A stretch of DNA of 64,000 bases from Rhynchonema sp. JSB1_4 (Eukaryota; Nematoda; Chromadorea; Monhysterida; Xyalidae), in assembly GCA_030248065.1 (NCBI GenBank), contig JASAMV010002020.1, forward strand, positions 1 through 64,000, written 5' to 3'. The notes under the pieces were generated by a model. It searched no databases and had not been told where the DNA came from. It saw only the letters and a program-made list of their open reading frames with translations. Of this stretch, positions 12,901 to 26,100 are shown in pieces; position 1 is the first letter of the stretch; every line of letters begins with the position of its first letter. Position numbers and translations under genes: made by a program.

Positions 12901-15900
12901 AGTATCTGTGCAATGTGACTCGATTTCTTGAGGCCGTTATCACATCGTTTCAGGTATGTCTTACTGTTGTTGTTGTTGTTGCTGTTGTTGGTTGAGCGCT
13001 AAAAGTCACACACCTGCTGTGCTGTCAGGAAATTCGGAATGTGGTAAACGTATTCTGGCTTGTTTTATATGTAGTTGAATTGCCGCAAATATCTGCAGTT
13101 TCTGAAAATGTTTCGCCATTTGCATATATGAAATGGAAGTCGCTGGGTGAGACTGGTCTTTGACTAACCACGTTTGAAAAATTATGTACAATTTTGACAA
13201 AAATTATTTAAAGGCAAACTGCACCAACATGAGCTCAATATCGAAGGTGGTGCGTATTCAAAACGAATGGAAAGAGAAAATCATCATGATCCATTTTGTA
13301 TTCTTCAACGTGTAACATTTCCCAAATCCGCAGCTACGTCAGAATGTTTCACTATTCTGCCTGCTGCGAAATCGAGCTCGTGTTGGCGCAGTTTGCCTAT
13401 ACCTTGTATTATAATGAATGGCTCCGAAAAGTATTTATTCTTTGACTTGACTTGGAGCGTTTTTAGAAGACCCGGTGCAGGATTTGTGGCGAACGTGTTA
13501 GTTTGGCATAATAAGCTTGCATTATAGAAATATTGGGACCTCCCGCCAGCCAGCTAGCCAGCCGAGTCCGTGTCCAAGTCCGGTACGCAACCTAAATGTC
13601 CCCTTTCCAAATCAGGGTCGTCCCGATCACGCGCGTCTATTCATCGAACACGGCGGTGTGCGTCGTTTGATGCAGTTGATCAACATGCCACATTTGGCGC
13701 CCGCTGATTTGCACGCGTCGACTACCATGCACAGCATACAGCGGATTGCCAGATTCTTATATGTTGGTTGTTTTTTTTCTGGGTTTGATTTTTATTTCGC
13801 ACATTTCACTCACACCAATCAGTGGTGTCGTTGGGGGGGGGGGTTACCCGCCTGGTATGGGGTATGGGAAATCGGCAGGGGGTATGGGGTATGGGAAATT
13901 TTTCACTTTTCGAACAAGCACCCCTAAGAAATGACTTTTTGACCACGAGAAGTACCAAAATTGGCCATTTTTTTCGTCCAAAAATGTCAAAAATCGTTTA
14001 CTACCGCAAGAAAACTCTGTTTTAAGCACTTTTTAGACCAATTTTGACACTTTTAGAAGATTTTTGGGGTCATTTTTTTCAAAACCCCCACCCTCGGGTA
14101 TGGGAAATTTTTGAGTTTTTGGAAAAACCCCCTGGTATGGGAAATTTTTGGTTTTTGGGGGTATGTATGGGAAATTTCCCGAAAATTGGGCTGGGTATGG
14201 GAAAATTTCGATTTCTCAACGACACCACTGACACCAATGGAACACAGGATAACTCGGGGAACGTTTTTTTGTGCACGGGGAAACATTTTGTGATTCGGGA
14301 GTGAATATTTTTTGCTTTCATGTTGTTTCCGTTGCTCTCTCATTCGCACATATTTCGCGCCAAATTCATGAAAAATACCCATGACGTGACGTGGTGACCT
14401 GATGTGACGTTTCTGGCTCGGTGATTATCGCTAATTATCTTTGCAGAACGTGACACGTAACGGCGGCATTCTCAAAACGATGTTTGAATCGATCACGGGT
14501 GTATTTGGCTCGATTGCGCAATCGAATGATGGCCAAACCAGCAATATTGTCACGGTTAGAATTAGTGCTGTTGTCGTTTTGTTTTGTTAGTGCAGTCAGT
14601 TTAGATTTTTGGAGCGAGCCCGCCTCAGACAGGGAGGCAAAATAAATGTTCGTGGAACGACTACCTGGCGAAGCCACAAGATTTGTCACTCACAGTTCAT
14701 TTTGAATTCCTTGAACACGGTGTCAAACGAAACCTGTGTTTTCGAGCCAACCAACGTAACAAATTTGTTCTCTTTTGTTCGCCATCCGCCGATAACTAGG
14801 AGTCTAGATACCTCTAAAATCTAAATTGACTGCATTGCTGCTTTATTTATTGCTGTATTGTTTACTTTTGGAGTTGTCTGTTCGATTAACAAACAGTTTA
14901 ACAACAACAGCTTTGATGGGAAGATCTTTGGAAAATAATGATGAGAATGTGGAACGGTGAATGCAGGTTTGTCGGTTTGCAGAGATGTTTTGTCCACAGT
15001 GTGAGTAGTCGTGACGTGTTTGGCAGAAACTAATTGATTGTAGCGTGTGATGTGAAAACAGAATTTCCCAACTGGAAGAAGCGTGAAGACCAAATAATTC
15101 TGAAAAATAATGAGCCACTGGCACACAACATCGAGTGAAACGACTGGGCACGACTTTTTTTATTTCAAACGTTGAAAGTAAAGTGTGTTCAATGATCAAA
15201 CTTGCCGCGCTTAATTTCAGAAATGGCAAGAGGCCGAATCCAGCTTAGCGGACCGACCCGCCGACGACCCGAAGTGTGCCCGACACACGAGTGCACTCGC
15301 CCACGCAGTGAGTGACCACGTACGGTTGTGCAATAATGTGACGTTGTTGAACTTTGTGATGAAAAGTGGACAGAGCGCACAGCAGGGCGAGAGGGCTGAT
15401 GTGAGGCAGACGCTGCAGCAGGCTTGTTTGTTCGATGTGAGTTCAGGGGGGTTGTTATAATTGTGGTAGTTATTTTGAGAATTCTCCGACCGTGTCGCCA
15501 ATTTTGACTGCTGTTCTCCGAACGCTTCATATAGTTTGAGTGCAACATCAGCGTTGTCATTTGAATTCCGAATTGAAGAACTGTTTTATGGTCCTTTTCG
15601 ACGCTGCACTATTTTGCGTTGTTGAAACCGAGCTGCAATATGCCGCGATGTGTAGTTGCCCTGTTTTTTTTTCAATTGAAACATCACATACCGTAACCCC
15701 ACCGACCGACTATCATAACCGATTGATGTGCAGGTTGGCGGCCAGATGCACGAACGCCTGCGCAACACGCGGCAATCGTTGTTGTGTGAAACATTGGTGA
15801 TCTTTGATTTGTGTGCAAAAGCGAGTGATCCTGACACCGGGCTCGGCGAGAATACGGACAGGGATAAGCAGGTGTGCTGGAGTTGGGATTTATTTGTGTT

Positions 15901-16441
15901 TGTTATTTTTACTTGTTGTTGGTTGCAAAAGAGCATCAGACTAGCGACAATAGTGAGCATAAATGCAAACGCCAAGTGAAACAGGTGTAGTTAGACCTTC
16001 AAAAATATTTTTGTGCCAATTTCTTTTCAAATTATGTGCAACATATTTCTAATTATGCTCAGTTTTGGAAAATTTGTCACGCTTTCGCGCCCGCGTGTCG
16101 CACGTAGAACAGATCGTATGTATAATTGCCCCCATAATCCAATCTTTCTCTTCTAAAAAAGTGCGTGAAGTTCATTACTGCGCTTCACTTGTCAGTTTCA
16201 CCAGTTCTGTAAATTGTTGTACTCTATTTTTCTGTCAGATCGCGTTTCTCCGTTCGCTGGGTGTGCCATTCCCTCAACCACTAGCAGCCGAGTCCAAACC
16301 AGCGACAGAAGAAGCACCGAAATCTAGCGAAGAACCGAAACCGGCCGCAAGCACAGACAAAAGTGCGACTGCAACAGCAACTGTGAATCATCAACCGAAA
16401 CTGTTGGATCTGGTGAAAGAGCTGATTTTAGTGGTCTTGAG
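9919..16441 (+). CDS. HUWE1-like: HUWE1-like protein, DUF913-region exons (partial)
   Basis: Exons with GT-AG borders and matching phases lie at 9919-10019, 10630-10803, 12045-12229, 12836-12953, 13616-13762, 14447-14554, 15221-15436, 15734-15871 and 16239-16441. The first exon reads GDTAYSLGQAIESLMRYQ, close to human HUWE1 GDTASNLGSAVDELMRHQ. The next continues LLDELIRFGTDP (human LLEEICNLGRDP). Later exons give PLKEYLCNVTRFLEAV (human PLMDYILNVMKFVESI) and a HARLFIEHGGVRRLMQL segment matching the armadillo-like DUF913 region. In animals HUWE1 is a giant HECT ubiquitin ligase, and this part belongs to its N-terminal solenoid. The N-terminus would lie upstream of 9,919 but is replaced here by the palindromic array, so the model is 5'-truncated. 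Exon calls are by eye, and family membership is more certain than individual borders. Confidence 0.72.
13211..13398. mobile_element. ~190-bp MITE family AAGGCAAAC (copy in HUWE1-like intron)
   Basis: The ends are near-inverse: AAGGCAAACTGCACCAACA and its counterpart ending GCGCAGTTTGCC. TA-like flanks suggest a Tc1/mariner-type MITE. The mirror copy is at about 412-599. Other copies lie at 32091-32277, 50237-50428 and 54320-54513, with a partial one at 52032-52135. Confidence 0.65.
13820..14230. mobile_element. hAT-type MITE in HUWE1-like intron
   Basis: The 411-bp element has perfect ends CAGTGGTGTCGTTG / CAACGACACCACTG and a perfect 8-bp target-site duplication ACACCAAT at 13812-13819 and 14231-14238. 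Inside it has degenerate GGTATGGGAAATTTT repeats. Its termini are those found at the edge of the array core. Confidence 0.85.
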
Positions 16442-17153
16442 GTGGGTGTTGCCCCAGTGTGCTGTGCGCACGAAGCCCGTCCCCCTAAAATAGAGCCCTC
16501 CAAGTTGAGCCCTACGTTTCCAAATCGAGACCACGGGGGCTCTGTTTGGGTAAAACTACTTGAAACAAAAAATCAGGTTTATCAAAGAAAGGGGCTTTAT
16601 GAGGGAAACCCCGGTGGTTGTTGAACGGGGTTGGTTTGGAATTGGGATTGACATCCTAGTGGCTATTATTATTAGCGATTTAAGCAAATATTGTCCGCAG
16701 TCAGCGAGACATTTTTGCGATGTCCCTCTTCCGTTTGTTATTTATTTTTGATGAGCGATATGATCAATTGTAGTTCTTGTTGCAAAACAGTTCGGTGAGA
16801 TGAAACGCATTGGCTGAACCAGAAGATTGTTTTAAAAGTTTTCGCGCGTTTGCCAACTGCAACAACTGCGATTGATTATCGTTCCAGACAAAAAGAAAAA
16901 GCATTTGAATGAAATGCTCCGCATAGTACAGTGCAACCATAAATTTTGGGCGGTCTGCTGACGGGTTTGCGAAAGAGTGAGCAAGGTCTGGCAATTTTCA
17001 GCCGGTTTTTCTTTGGCTGATGACAAAGAATACAGCACCAATTCACAACCTGCCTGATCATTCGCGATCTCATCATAATTTGTATAAAATAAAAAATCAA
17101 ATAAATAAAAATATACAAATGTAAAAAATATATATAAAATGTACTTTGTCCAG

Positions 17154-20100
17154 ATGCCAGGAGAGCGTCGACGAGCTGCTGATGACGTTCGCCGCGGAGT
17201 TGAGGCCGGAAATTTGGTGAGTGCGTGCGGGGCAGGGTTTTTTCTAAATGGGCCAGTGGCGCACTTTCAAAAGATCTAGTGACTCATTCTTACTTAAGTA
17301 CTGGCTCTCTGAAATTCTTGTGGCTCATTTGCCAAATCTTGTGGCTCATTCAAAATTTTTAGTGGCTTAATGAACCACCATTAGCGGCAAAAACCACCGG
17401 TGCGTGGGAACCATAGCTTGCTTTTTGCTTATTTTTCTGTTGTATATTTTCGTTTGTTTTCCAATGTATTGCAAGCAATGTGTGGGGCTTTGCTTGCGAT
17501 TTTGATTGCCTACAACGGAGTTGCGTAAAACACAAACTTTTCTGACTTGCAGCTAGCAATCGGGATACGGGGGGTATCCGACATCCGACAGTTAAAAAAA
17601 CATCCGACATCCGACATCGTATTTTTGGATCAAAAACGGGAAAAAATTTGCTCATTTGCCTCACTTATAAGTTTCACTCACGATTCACTCAATTAGCAAA
17701 GGTTTTGAACAAAATGGACAGTAAAATAATACTTTATGCCCATTGGTGCTACATTTATATCGAAGAAATGATTAGGAATTTTTTGTCTGAATAAAGTTGA
17801 TGCTATAAACTGTATATGTCGGGTGTCTGATGTGGGGTCCAAAATACCCGACGCCCGACATCTGAGGGCACCGACACCTACACTTTTTTGGGTGCTTACA
17901 CCCGACATTGCCCGATCCATACTTGCAACTTCAGTCAAATTTCAAAACATAAACCCTCTACATTTCGCTGATGTTATTGCTCGCATACAAAATGCGGTGG
18001 ACTGTGCTGAGCAGTACTAATGCCTTGTTGCTCTCCCGAAACTTTCCAATTTTCGGAAACAACCAAAAAAGTATGCCAAATTACGCGGTTCTCAAAAAGA
18101 TTACTGTTTTGCTCGAAGACTTATCCCAATTGATAATTTATCCAAATTTATAACGTTTCATGATTTACTTTTTTAGGTCAATTGGCCAGGGGTGTTTGCA
18201 CCGGCGAGGCCCGGCAGCTCGCTCGTCTGCCGGGATGGACCAAGCCAAGATCAGTCGTTATTGTGACGCCGAGTGCCTGGGTGAGTTGAGCTGAATGGAA
18301 CGGTCTTTGTTTGAGCACATTGTTCGATCAACAATTCAAACATACCATGGCCGTCATCAAACTTGGAGATCGGATCGAAACCAGGCCTGCCTTTACTTAC
18401 CCAGGCATTTTTGAATTGGGGAAGTTAACAGATTTACTGAAGCCACTAATATCAATCAGCGTAAAACTTGATCGTCTTGGGTCTGAGAATAAACTGAGTC
18501 CAAATTAGTGGCATCGCCTAGTGTATTCATATGCAGAAATCACACGGGACTAATGGAGACCTGATCCTATCATCAAATTCGATTTGCAGTTGGCCCAGAA
18601 CCGCGCCACACCCACATGACAGCGCTTGTTGCTTCTCTGGCGCGCGGCGCCCATGTCTACCAATTGACACACAGTGATCAAACCAAATCGTTTTGGCGAA
18701 AAGGTCGTAACCTGCCGACCGAAGAGGGGTTGGCCGAAGGACGGTGGCAGATGACGCTGTTGTTCTGCGCCTCATGTTTGAAACTGTATAAGGTAAAGCA
18801 ACACCATGTGACACCGGCTATCAATTTTGTAATAAAACATCTTGTGACACGTTCCAGCACAAGCACAAAGACATTGGTATTGACGCCTGTTATCCGAAGT
18901 CGATCTGTGGGGCCGTCAAGAAACACGCCGGTGTTATATACACGTCGATGCTGGCCGACCCAACGCAGTACGAGCACGTCAATTGTAAACAGCCCACACT
19001 GGATCTTACTGCCCACCACAACTTGCTGGCCAGTTTGCAATTCGAGCGTTTGGTCCTCGATTGGCATCAAAAGGTTGGGTCACCTTTTCTAAACCATCAA
19101 TGACAGGACAGACCTGATTCTCGTTTTTTTTTCAGATGAAACTGATCGAGGAGCCGGCCGCGCTGCCGAGTTCCGAACAACGGGCGTCGGTGAGCACAGT
19201 TCCCTGCACTTTTATTATTATTCTTCTTCTGGCAACTTCGGAAGAAATTCCATATGCGGGGTCAAAAGACCCGAACGGCCTGCACTAACAATTACAACCG
19301 CTCAAAACTAAGCTCAAATAATATCACACATCTCAAGGATATCACATATCACCGAAACTGAGCTTTTAAGCGGCTTCATTGCTTCCTTCCCAGAAGGTGA
19401 CGATCACATTTAGTGTCCAAAACTGGACGTGCGCTCCTTCCACGGGTTTGTGGTTAGGCGATCATCGGTGCGCAGGGTTGGGTTGAGACGTGTAGTAAAA
19501 GGAGTGTAAAGCTGCATATATAGTTTCGGACCCTGAGATGCATTGCTCCCTCCCTATTCTATTAGAAGATGTATGAATTTTGAAATTAAAAAAGGAAAAA
19601 AAATTTTAGAAAAAGAAAAAAGGAAACAGGATCAGGGAAGAAAAAGACTAAAAGTATGAGACTTTTACTGACAAAAAAAATTAAACTTTATGGAAAATTG
19701 TGTCATTTTGTTCCCTTTTTATGTGGGGTGTAAATGACTTGTCGATAAATTTTGTAAGAACGCTGGATAATCCTAGTTGTAGCCAATCGCTGGATTGTTA
19801 TAAATTGATTTGTTATAATTTGATTAAATTGATATAAATAACCCTTCTTTGTCCACTTCTTCTTCTTCCGGTGTTATTAGCTGTTGTCTTGGTTTTTGTT
19901 TGGCCATCGAATTCGTACCAGCGTTCATTCAGCCATTCGTACAGCCATCGATGGTTTGAGGGATCTTTTTATTTGGCCAAAATAACTGTTGAAGTTGCTG
20001 TTGTTTTGGAAATCGTTTGGTCAGATCCGGGTCAGTTTGGTGATGATGGCAATTATACACTTGAAAGCCAAAAAAATTCAAAAGCTCAGCGTCGGTCTAT

Positions 20101-23100
20101 TCTAATGTATTCTCCCTGCACTTTCACACACATGTGACCTACGATATCATAAAAATCTGGTGTTGCTTCAGAATTGTGCGACAGCCGCCCAGTCTGGATC
20201 TGACGAACCTGACAACCGAATCCGTGGTCCGCGACGTGTGGAGACGAAGAAATTTGGAGGATCGAGGAAACCAAACAAATCGAACGTAAGTTAAAGGGGA
20301 AGTTGCACATTCCTAATCGCCTTTCAACTTTTGCAAATGTTTAGAGAGCAATGTGGGCATCACAAAAGTCAAATCATTTGGTATAAACGCTCAAACATGT
20401 ACCCAGGAGATTCCGTTTAAGACAAGCCACTGGGAACAAAATTCGGCGCGGACCGGCCGAATTTCTACCTGCGCATTCAGGCAAATTGCCTGATCAAAAA
20501 GCTCTCAAGGCGACGGAATGTTTCGCATAATTTTTGAAACTCGCTAACCATGGAATTTCGCTTTTCTTTATATTTCGAATTTCAACGAATTGTTCCAGCG
20601 TGTCTGCTAAATGTTTCATGCTCTGCTTGTCACGCTGCAACAATTCGTCGAAATTCGAAATATAAAGAAAAGCGAAATTCTATAGTTAGTGAGTTTCAAG
20701 AATCATGCGAAACATTCTGTCGCCTTGACAGCTTTTTGATCAGGCAATTTACCTGAATGCGCAGGTAGAAATTCGGCCGGTCCGCGCCGAATTTTCTTCC
20801 CGATTGTTCCCTTTAAAGTGCTTCTCCTGGATACACGTTTGAGAGTTTGTACCAAGTGATTTGACTTTCATGATGCCCACACAACTGTCTAAACACCTGT
20901 AGACTTTGAAAGGCGATTAGGAATGTGCAATTTCCCCTTTAATGAAACGATGTACTGTTCTTGTACCTACGCCTTGCTCAGTTAGATCGCGTACGGGCAT
21001 TTGAATCAATAATGGACCCTTGATATAGTGGGTAAAAACCGATTAGTGAAACGTGAAAAGTGAAGCGAATAATCACAAGCACCGCATTTTCTCCAATTGA
21101 AACCCCCTACCAACAGAAGCCCCCAATCTTGTGTGCCAATACTGACAGCAAGCGATCTGCATTAATGAGCACTTCAGTGTTATTGTTTGTGTAACGAATG
21201 ACTTGATTGTATAACGAATGACTTGTGTGTTGAAACGCCCCAAATGCATGCTGTGCGTGCCAGAAAGGAACAGCGCAAAGATGAGACGAAAGGTTACATC
21301 GTGAAGGGAGTAGTCCCTAGTCGTGTGAAACATCACAAGATCACACTTACATAGTGCAAAACCCCATTTTCAGAGCGACGGTCCGTCGTCGGAGACACGA
21401 CGACCCGCCAGCATGTCACCTACCCCATCAAATCGCAAGTTTGACGAGATTGAAATTGAGGTACATTGGTTTTGGGTGAATTTCGAAAAGAAATTACACA
21501 GTATACCTACCTTGTTGGTAAATGGTAGAACACTACTATCGTGTACATGAACAAACCGGGAAGCAGTTACATAGCGCGTTACTGTACGTTTCACGGACGA
21601 GATCAAACCAGGTGACCGGTCCGGTGCGGTCTGGCTATGGCCACCAGGAACAACTTTCACACTGTGACACTAAACGAAACTAGACATTGGGGGAACTGAA
21701 TCGACTGATCAATCAAAAAACAGAAAAATCTACAATTTACGTTGGGAGAAATAAAACATCACGCGGATAACGGTGGCTACCCTCTGTATACCTTGGTTGG
21801 GGACCGAACGATCGCGGTTTTGCGTTGGGGGGGGGGGGGGGGCGGGGGGTTTAGTATGTGTAATGGTTATTGTTTTATTGATCGTGTTTACGATGTGAGA
21901 GTAAAGTACTGTAGCTCTTTGGATTGCCGCGTTGTGTATAAGATCAACAATAAGTCTTTCCCGTTACGATGTATTGATCAGCCGGTTAGTTGAGAGAGTC
22001 AGTAATGAATACAATAGGTTATGGTACAATAGTTGTGATCCGATAATAGCACAAGTGGTTAGTACCGTAGTATAAGCACCTGAGAAAGGAGACATGCAGT
22101 TAGCACCAACATAAAGTACAGAAACACAAGAAGAACTCTTCAAGCAAAAGCACAAATGACCCTTGGTCAACGAGAGACAACTCACACTAACTTCTGAACT
22201 GCTTGCCAAGATCTACGCGAGCGCTGCTATGCGCTTACTAGGAAAAGCTAACTCGTTACAACTCTCCTCCCCTAAGAAAAATAAGCTAAAACAGATCTAA
22301 AAATCAAACAATCGGCAAGGTGGAAAAACTATCTCAAATAATCACACACAAAACAAAACAAACACAATAGAAGTGCAAGAGAGTAACGAAACAAATCATG
22401 CATGACGATCATCGTTCTTTCTCAGGCCACTGTCATGTGAATATTTTAGTTTGCCCAGTTTGATATGCGTTTGTGTAACCACTATTAGCGTTGCAATATT
22501 CGCTCAAGGAATCAACCAGTAAAGCCGTCATAAAACAGATATGTCAATAAAACGATGAAAGGAATAAAACGTGACCCTGATTACCAGACATGTGAGAGAT
22601 GGCACAACCCCACACTCAAATAAAAGGCGGTTCAAGAACCGATAAAGTCAGAAGTACAACACAAACACGGAAGGTATCGGTGTTGATACACAAGTACAGT
22701 AAACACAAGCTCGTCATGTCAGCATTCATACAGAAAGAACAGGTATCATTTACACCACAAAACAAACACACTCACACAAGAATCACAAAACAAACCGCTC
22801 ACTCACGCACGCACTACTACCATCAGAGATAACCCAGATTCAAACATACTCAGGTCAGGGGTCAGTCATGTCGCGTCGGTTTGCTCAAACTTAACTCCTG
22901 ATAACTATTTTCACATGTCCGAACCCTCAAGATTGCTGTACAAACAATGAATATGATGCAGAATTACGGTATTTGGGAAATCATCACTCATTCACACTGC
23001 ACATTCACACATTCAAAGTATACACATGATCAATTCAGTCACACGTGAACGCACAACAAGATTCAAGTATACCACATCAAAGCAGTCACATGTTCACCAA

Positions 23101-26100
23101 GCAACAAGATTATAGCACTTCATTCGACATGCAGTCATGCAACTTGAATCAGGGAGAAACAAGCTTGCATTCCAGTGAAACTAGTGGTAACACTACAAGC
23201 TACTAAGTATTTGAATTCACACTCACAATCGCTGGTTTTTACACAAAGTGATGCATGTGCGGCAGGCCAAACGCTGACTTATAACACTTACCTACACTTA
23301 CTCCGAGATTTACGGGACTCTCTGCACCACTAAAAGAACAGGATCTCTCGTTCCTCATGTGCGCTGCTGAGCGTTTCGTGTTCTGAATCCAATTTCCGTG
23401 TCGTCTTGTCACCCTGTGAATCTTCAGTCTGATTCACGTCGTCATGCTCACGCACTAATTTGATCACGTTCATTCGATGTCTTGAACTGGTCGGTTGTTC
23501 AGAACGCGACTGTGGGCGTGCACTGGGTGCGTCGTTGCGTGCCTTCCTACACATTCGCCGAACGGAGCCAATCTTGCTACATCGATTTCAAATTGGTTGG
23601 CCATCAGCAGTCCATGTGTACTGCTGTGGCCGTTTGGCGTCATTTGTTGCGCCCTAATCGTCGGCTGTTATGGCAGCCAGTCGGGCAACAATGCGCTCGA
23701 TGTCTTTTTGTGACCACTTCGACTGATCAGCCTGTCTGCTGCCAGACAGAGACGAATGCTCACTCGTTTTCGCATCAAGAAAGTATATGCGTGCCGATTC
23801 GGCACCGTCACCTGCATCACACAGCTGTTGGGAAGCTTCAGTCATTCGCGCATGCTTGTACAGTTTGTGTGTCGAGTCACTGTTGCTGACAGTGCTGAGC
23901 AGCACTGCCTGCATCAGTTTGGCCGACAAACCGCACAAGAAGTACGACTTCAGAGCAATGTCACGGTCGTCTGACGACTTCGTTGGCCAGGCTCGACGCG
24001 CTAATTGTGACAAGTCTGAGTAGTATTGTGATAGCGGCTCATGTGCCTGCTGTTTTCGTGCAGACAACTGCAGTTTGTAATACAATGCCACGTTTGGTGG
24101 GCATAAGCGCTCAGTCAAATACGTAACCAACAACGTGATATCACGTTTGATATCGACCGGGCACGTCTGGTACTGGCAGACGTTGACAGCTTGCTGCAAC
24201 AACTTGGCACCGAGCAAGTCAGCTAGTTGTCGAGATGTCAGCAAGGCAGCATTGGTCAGACGTGTGAACTCATCGATGTATTTCAATCAGTCATCATTCA
24301 GTTCATACTGCTTCGCAATACCGAGCAGCGAGTCCAGCGAACTTCAGGTTCGTGCTCTTCTTCCAGTTCTAACATATTCGCACTTGCGACAGGTTTGCCT
24401 TGAGTGACTAATCAAAACTTACAGTAGCAGAACGCACCTAGTGCTATGGAACGCCAACGATTCAGTATAACATTCATTCGCAGACGCACACGCAAGTATT
24501 AGACCCCAGGTATTGGCACACTGACAATGCATGCAGGTTAGAACCCCAGGGACTTGAGGTGCTTAGTTGGTACAAATCCAATCGATCTACACTCAGAAAT
24601 GAATTACAGATACCAAAATGTGCTCTAAATACCAGACAATCACATGTTGTGTTCAGATTGGGCTATCCTACTTCGAAAGAATGGTCTGAGAAGGAACAGA
24701 AAACACAGCACAAACCACACAATCACAGATGGCCAGTCTATAGGTGCACAGGTGATGCTGGTCCGGTCTCCTTCTCCCCTTGCAAACGATCGAGAGTTGC
24801 TCTCTTCGACGGATGGTTTGTCGTAGCGCCACGGATGCGATGATTCGCCTTCACGTCAGCAGGTCGATTGATTCAGAGCCTTGAATCGTCTGTCCGGATA
24901 GCTTTGTGGTCGACAACACTGAGACATGGGTCGGAGTGAGCTCACAAGTGCGGTTGGGTTGTAGAGCAGCTGTAGTGCGATCGATGAATTGGGCTGGGTT
25001 CGAGTCGAGTCGGTGGTCGCCAGTTGTAATGGTTGTTGTTTTATTGATCGTGTTGACGATGTGAGAGTCAAGTACTGTAGCTCTTTGGATTGCCGCGTTG
25101 TGTATAAGCTCAACAATAAGTCTTTCCTGTTACGATGTATTGATCAGCCGGTCAGTTGAGAGAGTCAGGAATGAATACAATAGGTTATGGTTCAATAGTT
25201 GTGATCCGATAATAGCACAAGTGTGTGATCCCTGAACCGCCACACCAAACGTGTGCTCCCGGAAGGACTCGAACCTCCGACCTCACAGCCACCAAGCCTG
25301 GATAGCCAGTTGCTCTACCAACTGAGCTACGGGAACGCGGTCTGGCTGCGGCTCAGAAAATCACTCATAAACCCAACTCACGCACGTTCAATACACAATG
25401 CACCGCAGCACACACACATAATACCGGTCCGTTCGTTATACGCCTCGACGTGTATGGGTGTGTGTCTATTCGCCAGACCACATCACCTCCCGTTCACGGA
25501 AGTTCCGACCGCGGAACACAACGTCACGCACCCTCCTCCACTCGAGAAGATTCCGTTCGTTTCATCCGACCCGGCTCCACGCCGCTATCGGACTATCACG
25601 TCATCGGCTCACCACTTGTGATCCCTGAACCGCCACACCAAACGTATGCTCCCGGAAGGACTCGAACCTCCGACCTTCCAGCCACCAGGCCTGGATAGCC
25701 AGTTGCTCTACCAACTGAGCTACGGGAACGCGTCTGGCTTCGGCTCAGAGTTCACAACTTTGGACCTAGTATAAGCACAACGTAGTATAAGCACCTGAGA
25801 AAAAAGACATGCAGTTAGCACCAACATAAAGGTACAGAAACACAAGAAGAACTCTTATCAAGCAAAAGCACAAATGATCCTTGGTCAACGAGAGAGAACT
25901 CACGCTAACTTCTGAACTGCTCGCCAACATCTACGCGAGCGCTGCTATGCGCTTACTAGGAAAAGCTAACTCGTTACATATATCTATCTGAACGACAGTT
26001 CGATGGAATGAATATTTCTGGAAAAAAATTTTTGTTCTGGTGAAACATCACCAGGCTGGATTTAGTGGTTTTTGTCTATACCTTGTGTGTTAAAAACGGG

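Larger units (their letters stand above)
1..13809. repeat. Giant inverted repeat (palindrome), arms about 6.8 kb
   Basis: Position x in the left arm pairs with 13810-x on the other strand with almost no indels from 1 to about 2,900. Closer to the centre the pairing sum drifts (about 13,712 at 3.6 kb, 13,553 at 4.8 kb, 13,512 at 5.9 kb) because the left arm has lost bases. The arms meet near 6,805-6,840 with a short spacer. Both arms contain the same HUWE1-like exons in opposite orientation. The window starts inside the left arm, so its outer end is not seen. It may be a real inverted duplication, or a fold-back read joined into the assembly: the graded loss of identity on one side only, much of it as single-base deletions, fits uncorrected read errors. 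Confidence 0.9.
21859..25978 (-). mobile_element. LTR retrotransposon, gag only
   Basis: Direct LTRs lie at 21859-22260 (402 bp) and 25025-25978 (954 bp, enlarged by an insertion). On the minus strand each starts TGTAACGAG and ends ATTACA. Two bases inside the right LTR a minus-strand TGGCGACCACCGACTCGA can act as a tRNA primer-binding site. A purine-rich tract (GGGGAGGAGAG on the minus strand) abuts the left LTR. The internal 2.8 kb encodes gag but no reverse transcriptase or integrase that I can see, so it is non-autonomous. I found no clear 5-bp target-site duplication. The stretch 22261-23300 has no recognisable gene. Confidence 0.8.

Noticed and set aside
16063..16118. Possible HUWE1-like exon starting TTTTGGAAAATTTG
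   Set aside because: Borders look acceptable, but it needs a phase that does not match the preceding exon, and in phase it hits TAG. The exons either side join directly in phase 0.
25253..25698. Plus-strand frames with RTSDLPATRPG-like peptides
   Set aside because: This is the well-known antisense translation of tRNA-like sequence, not a protein gene.
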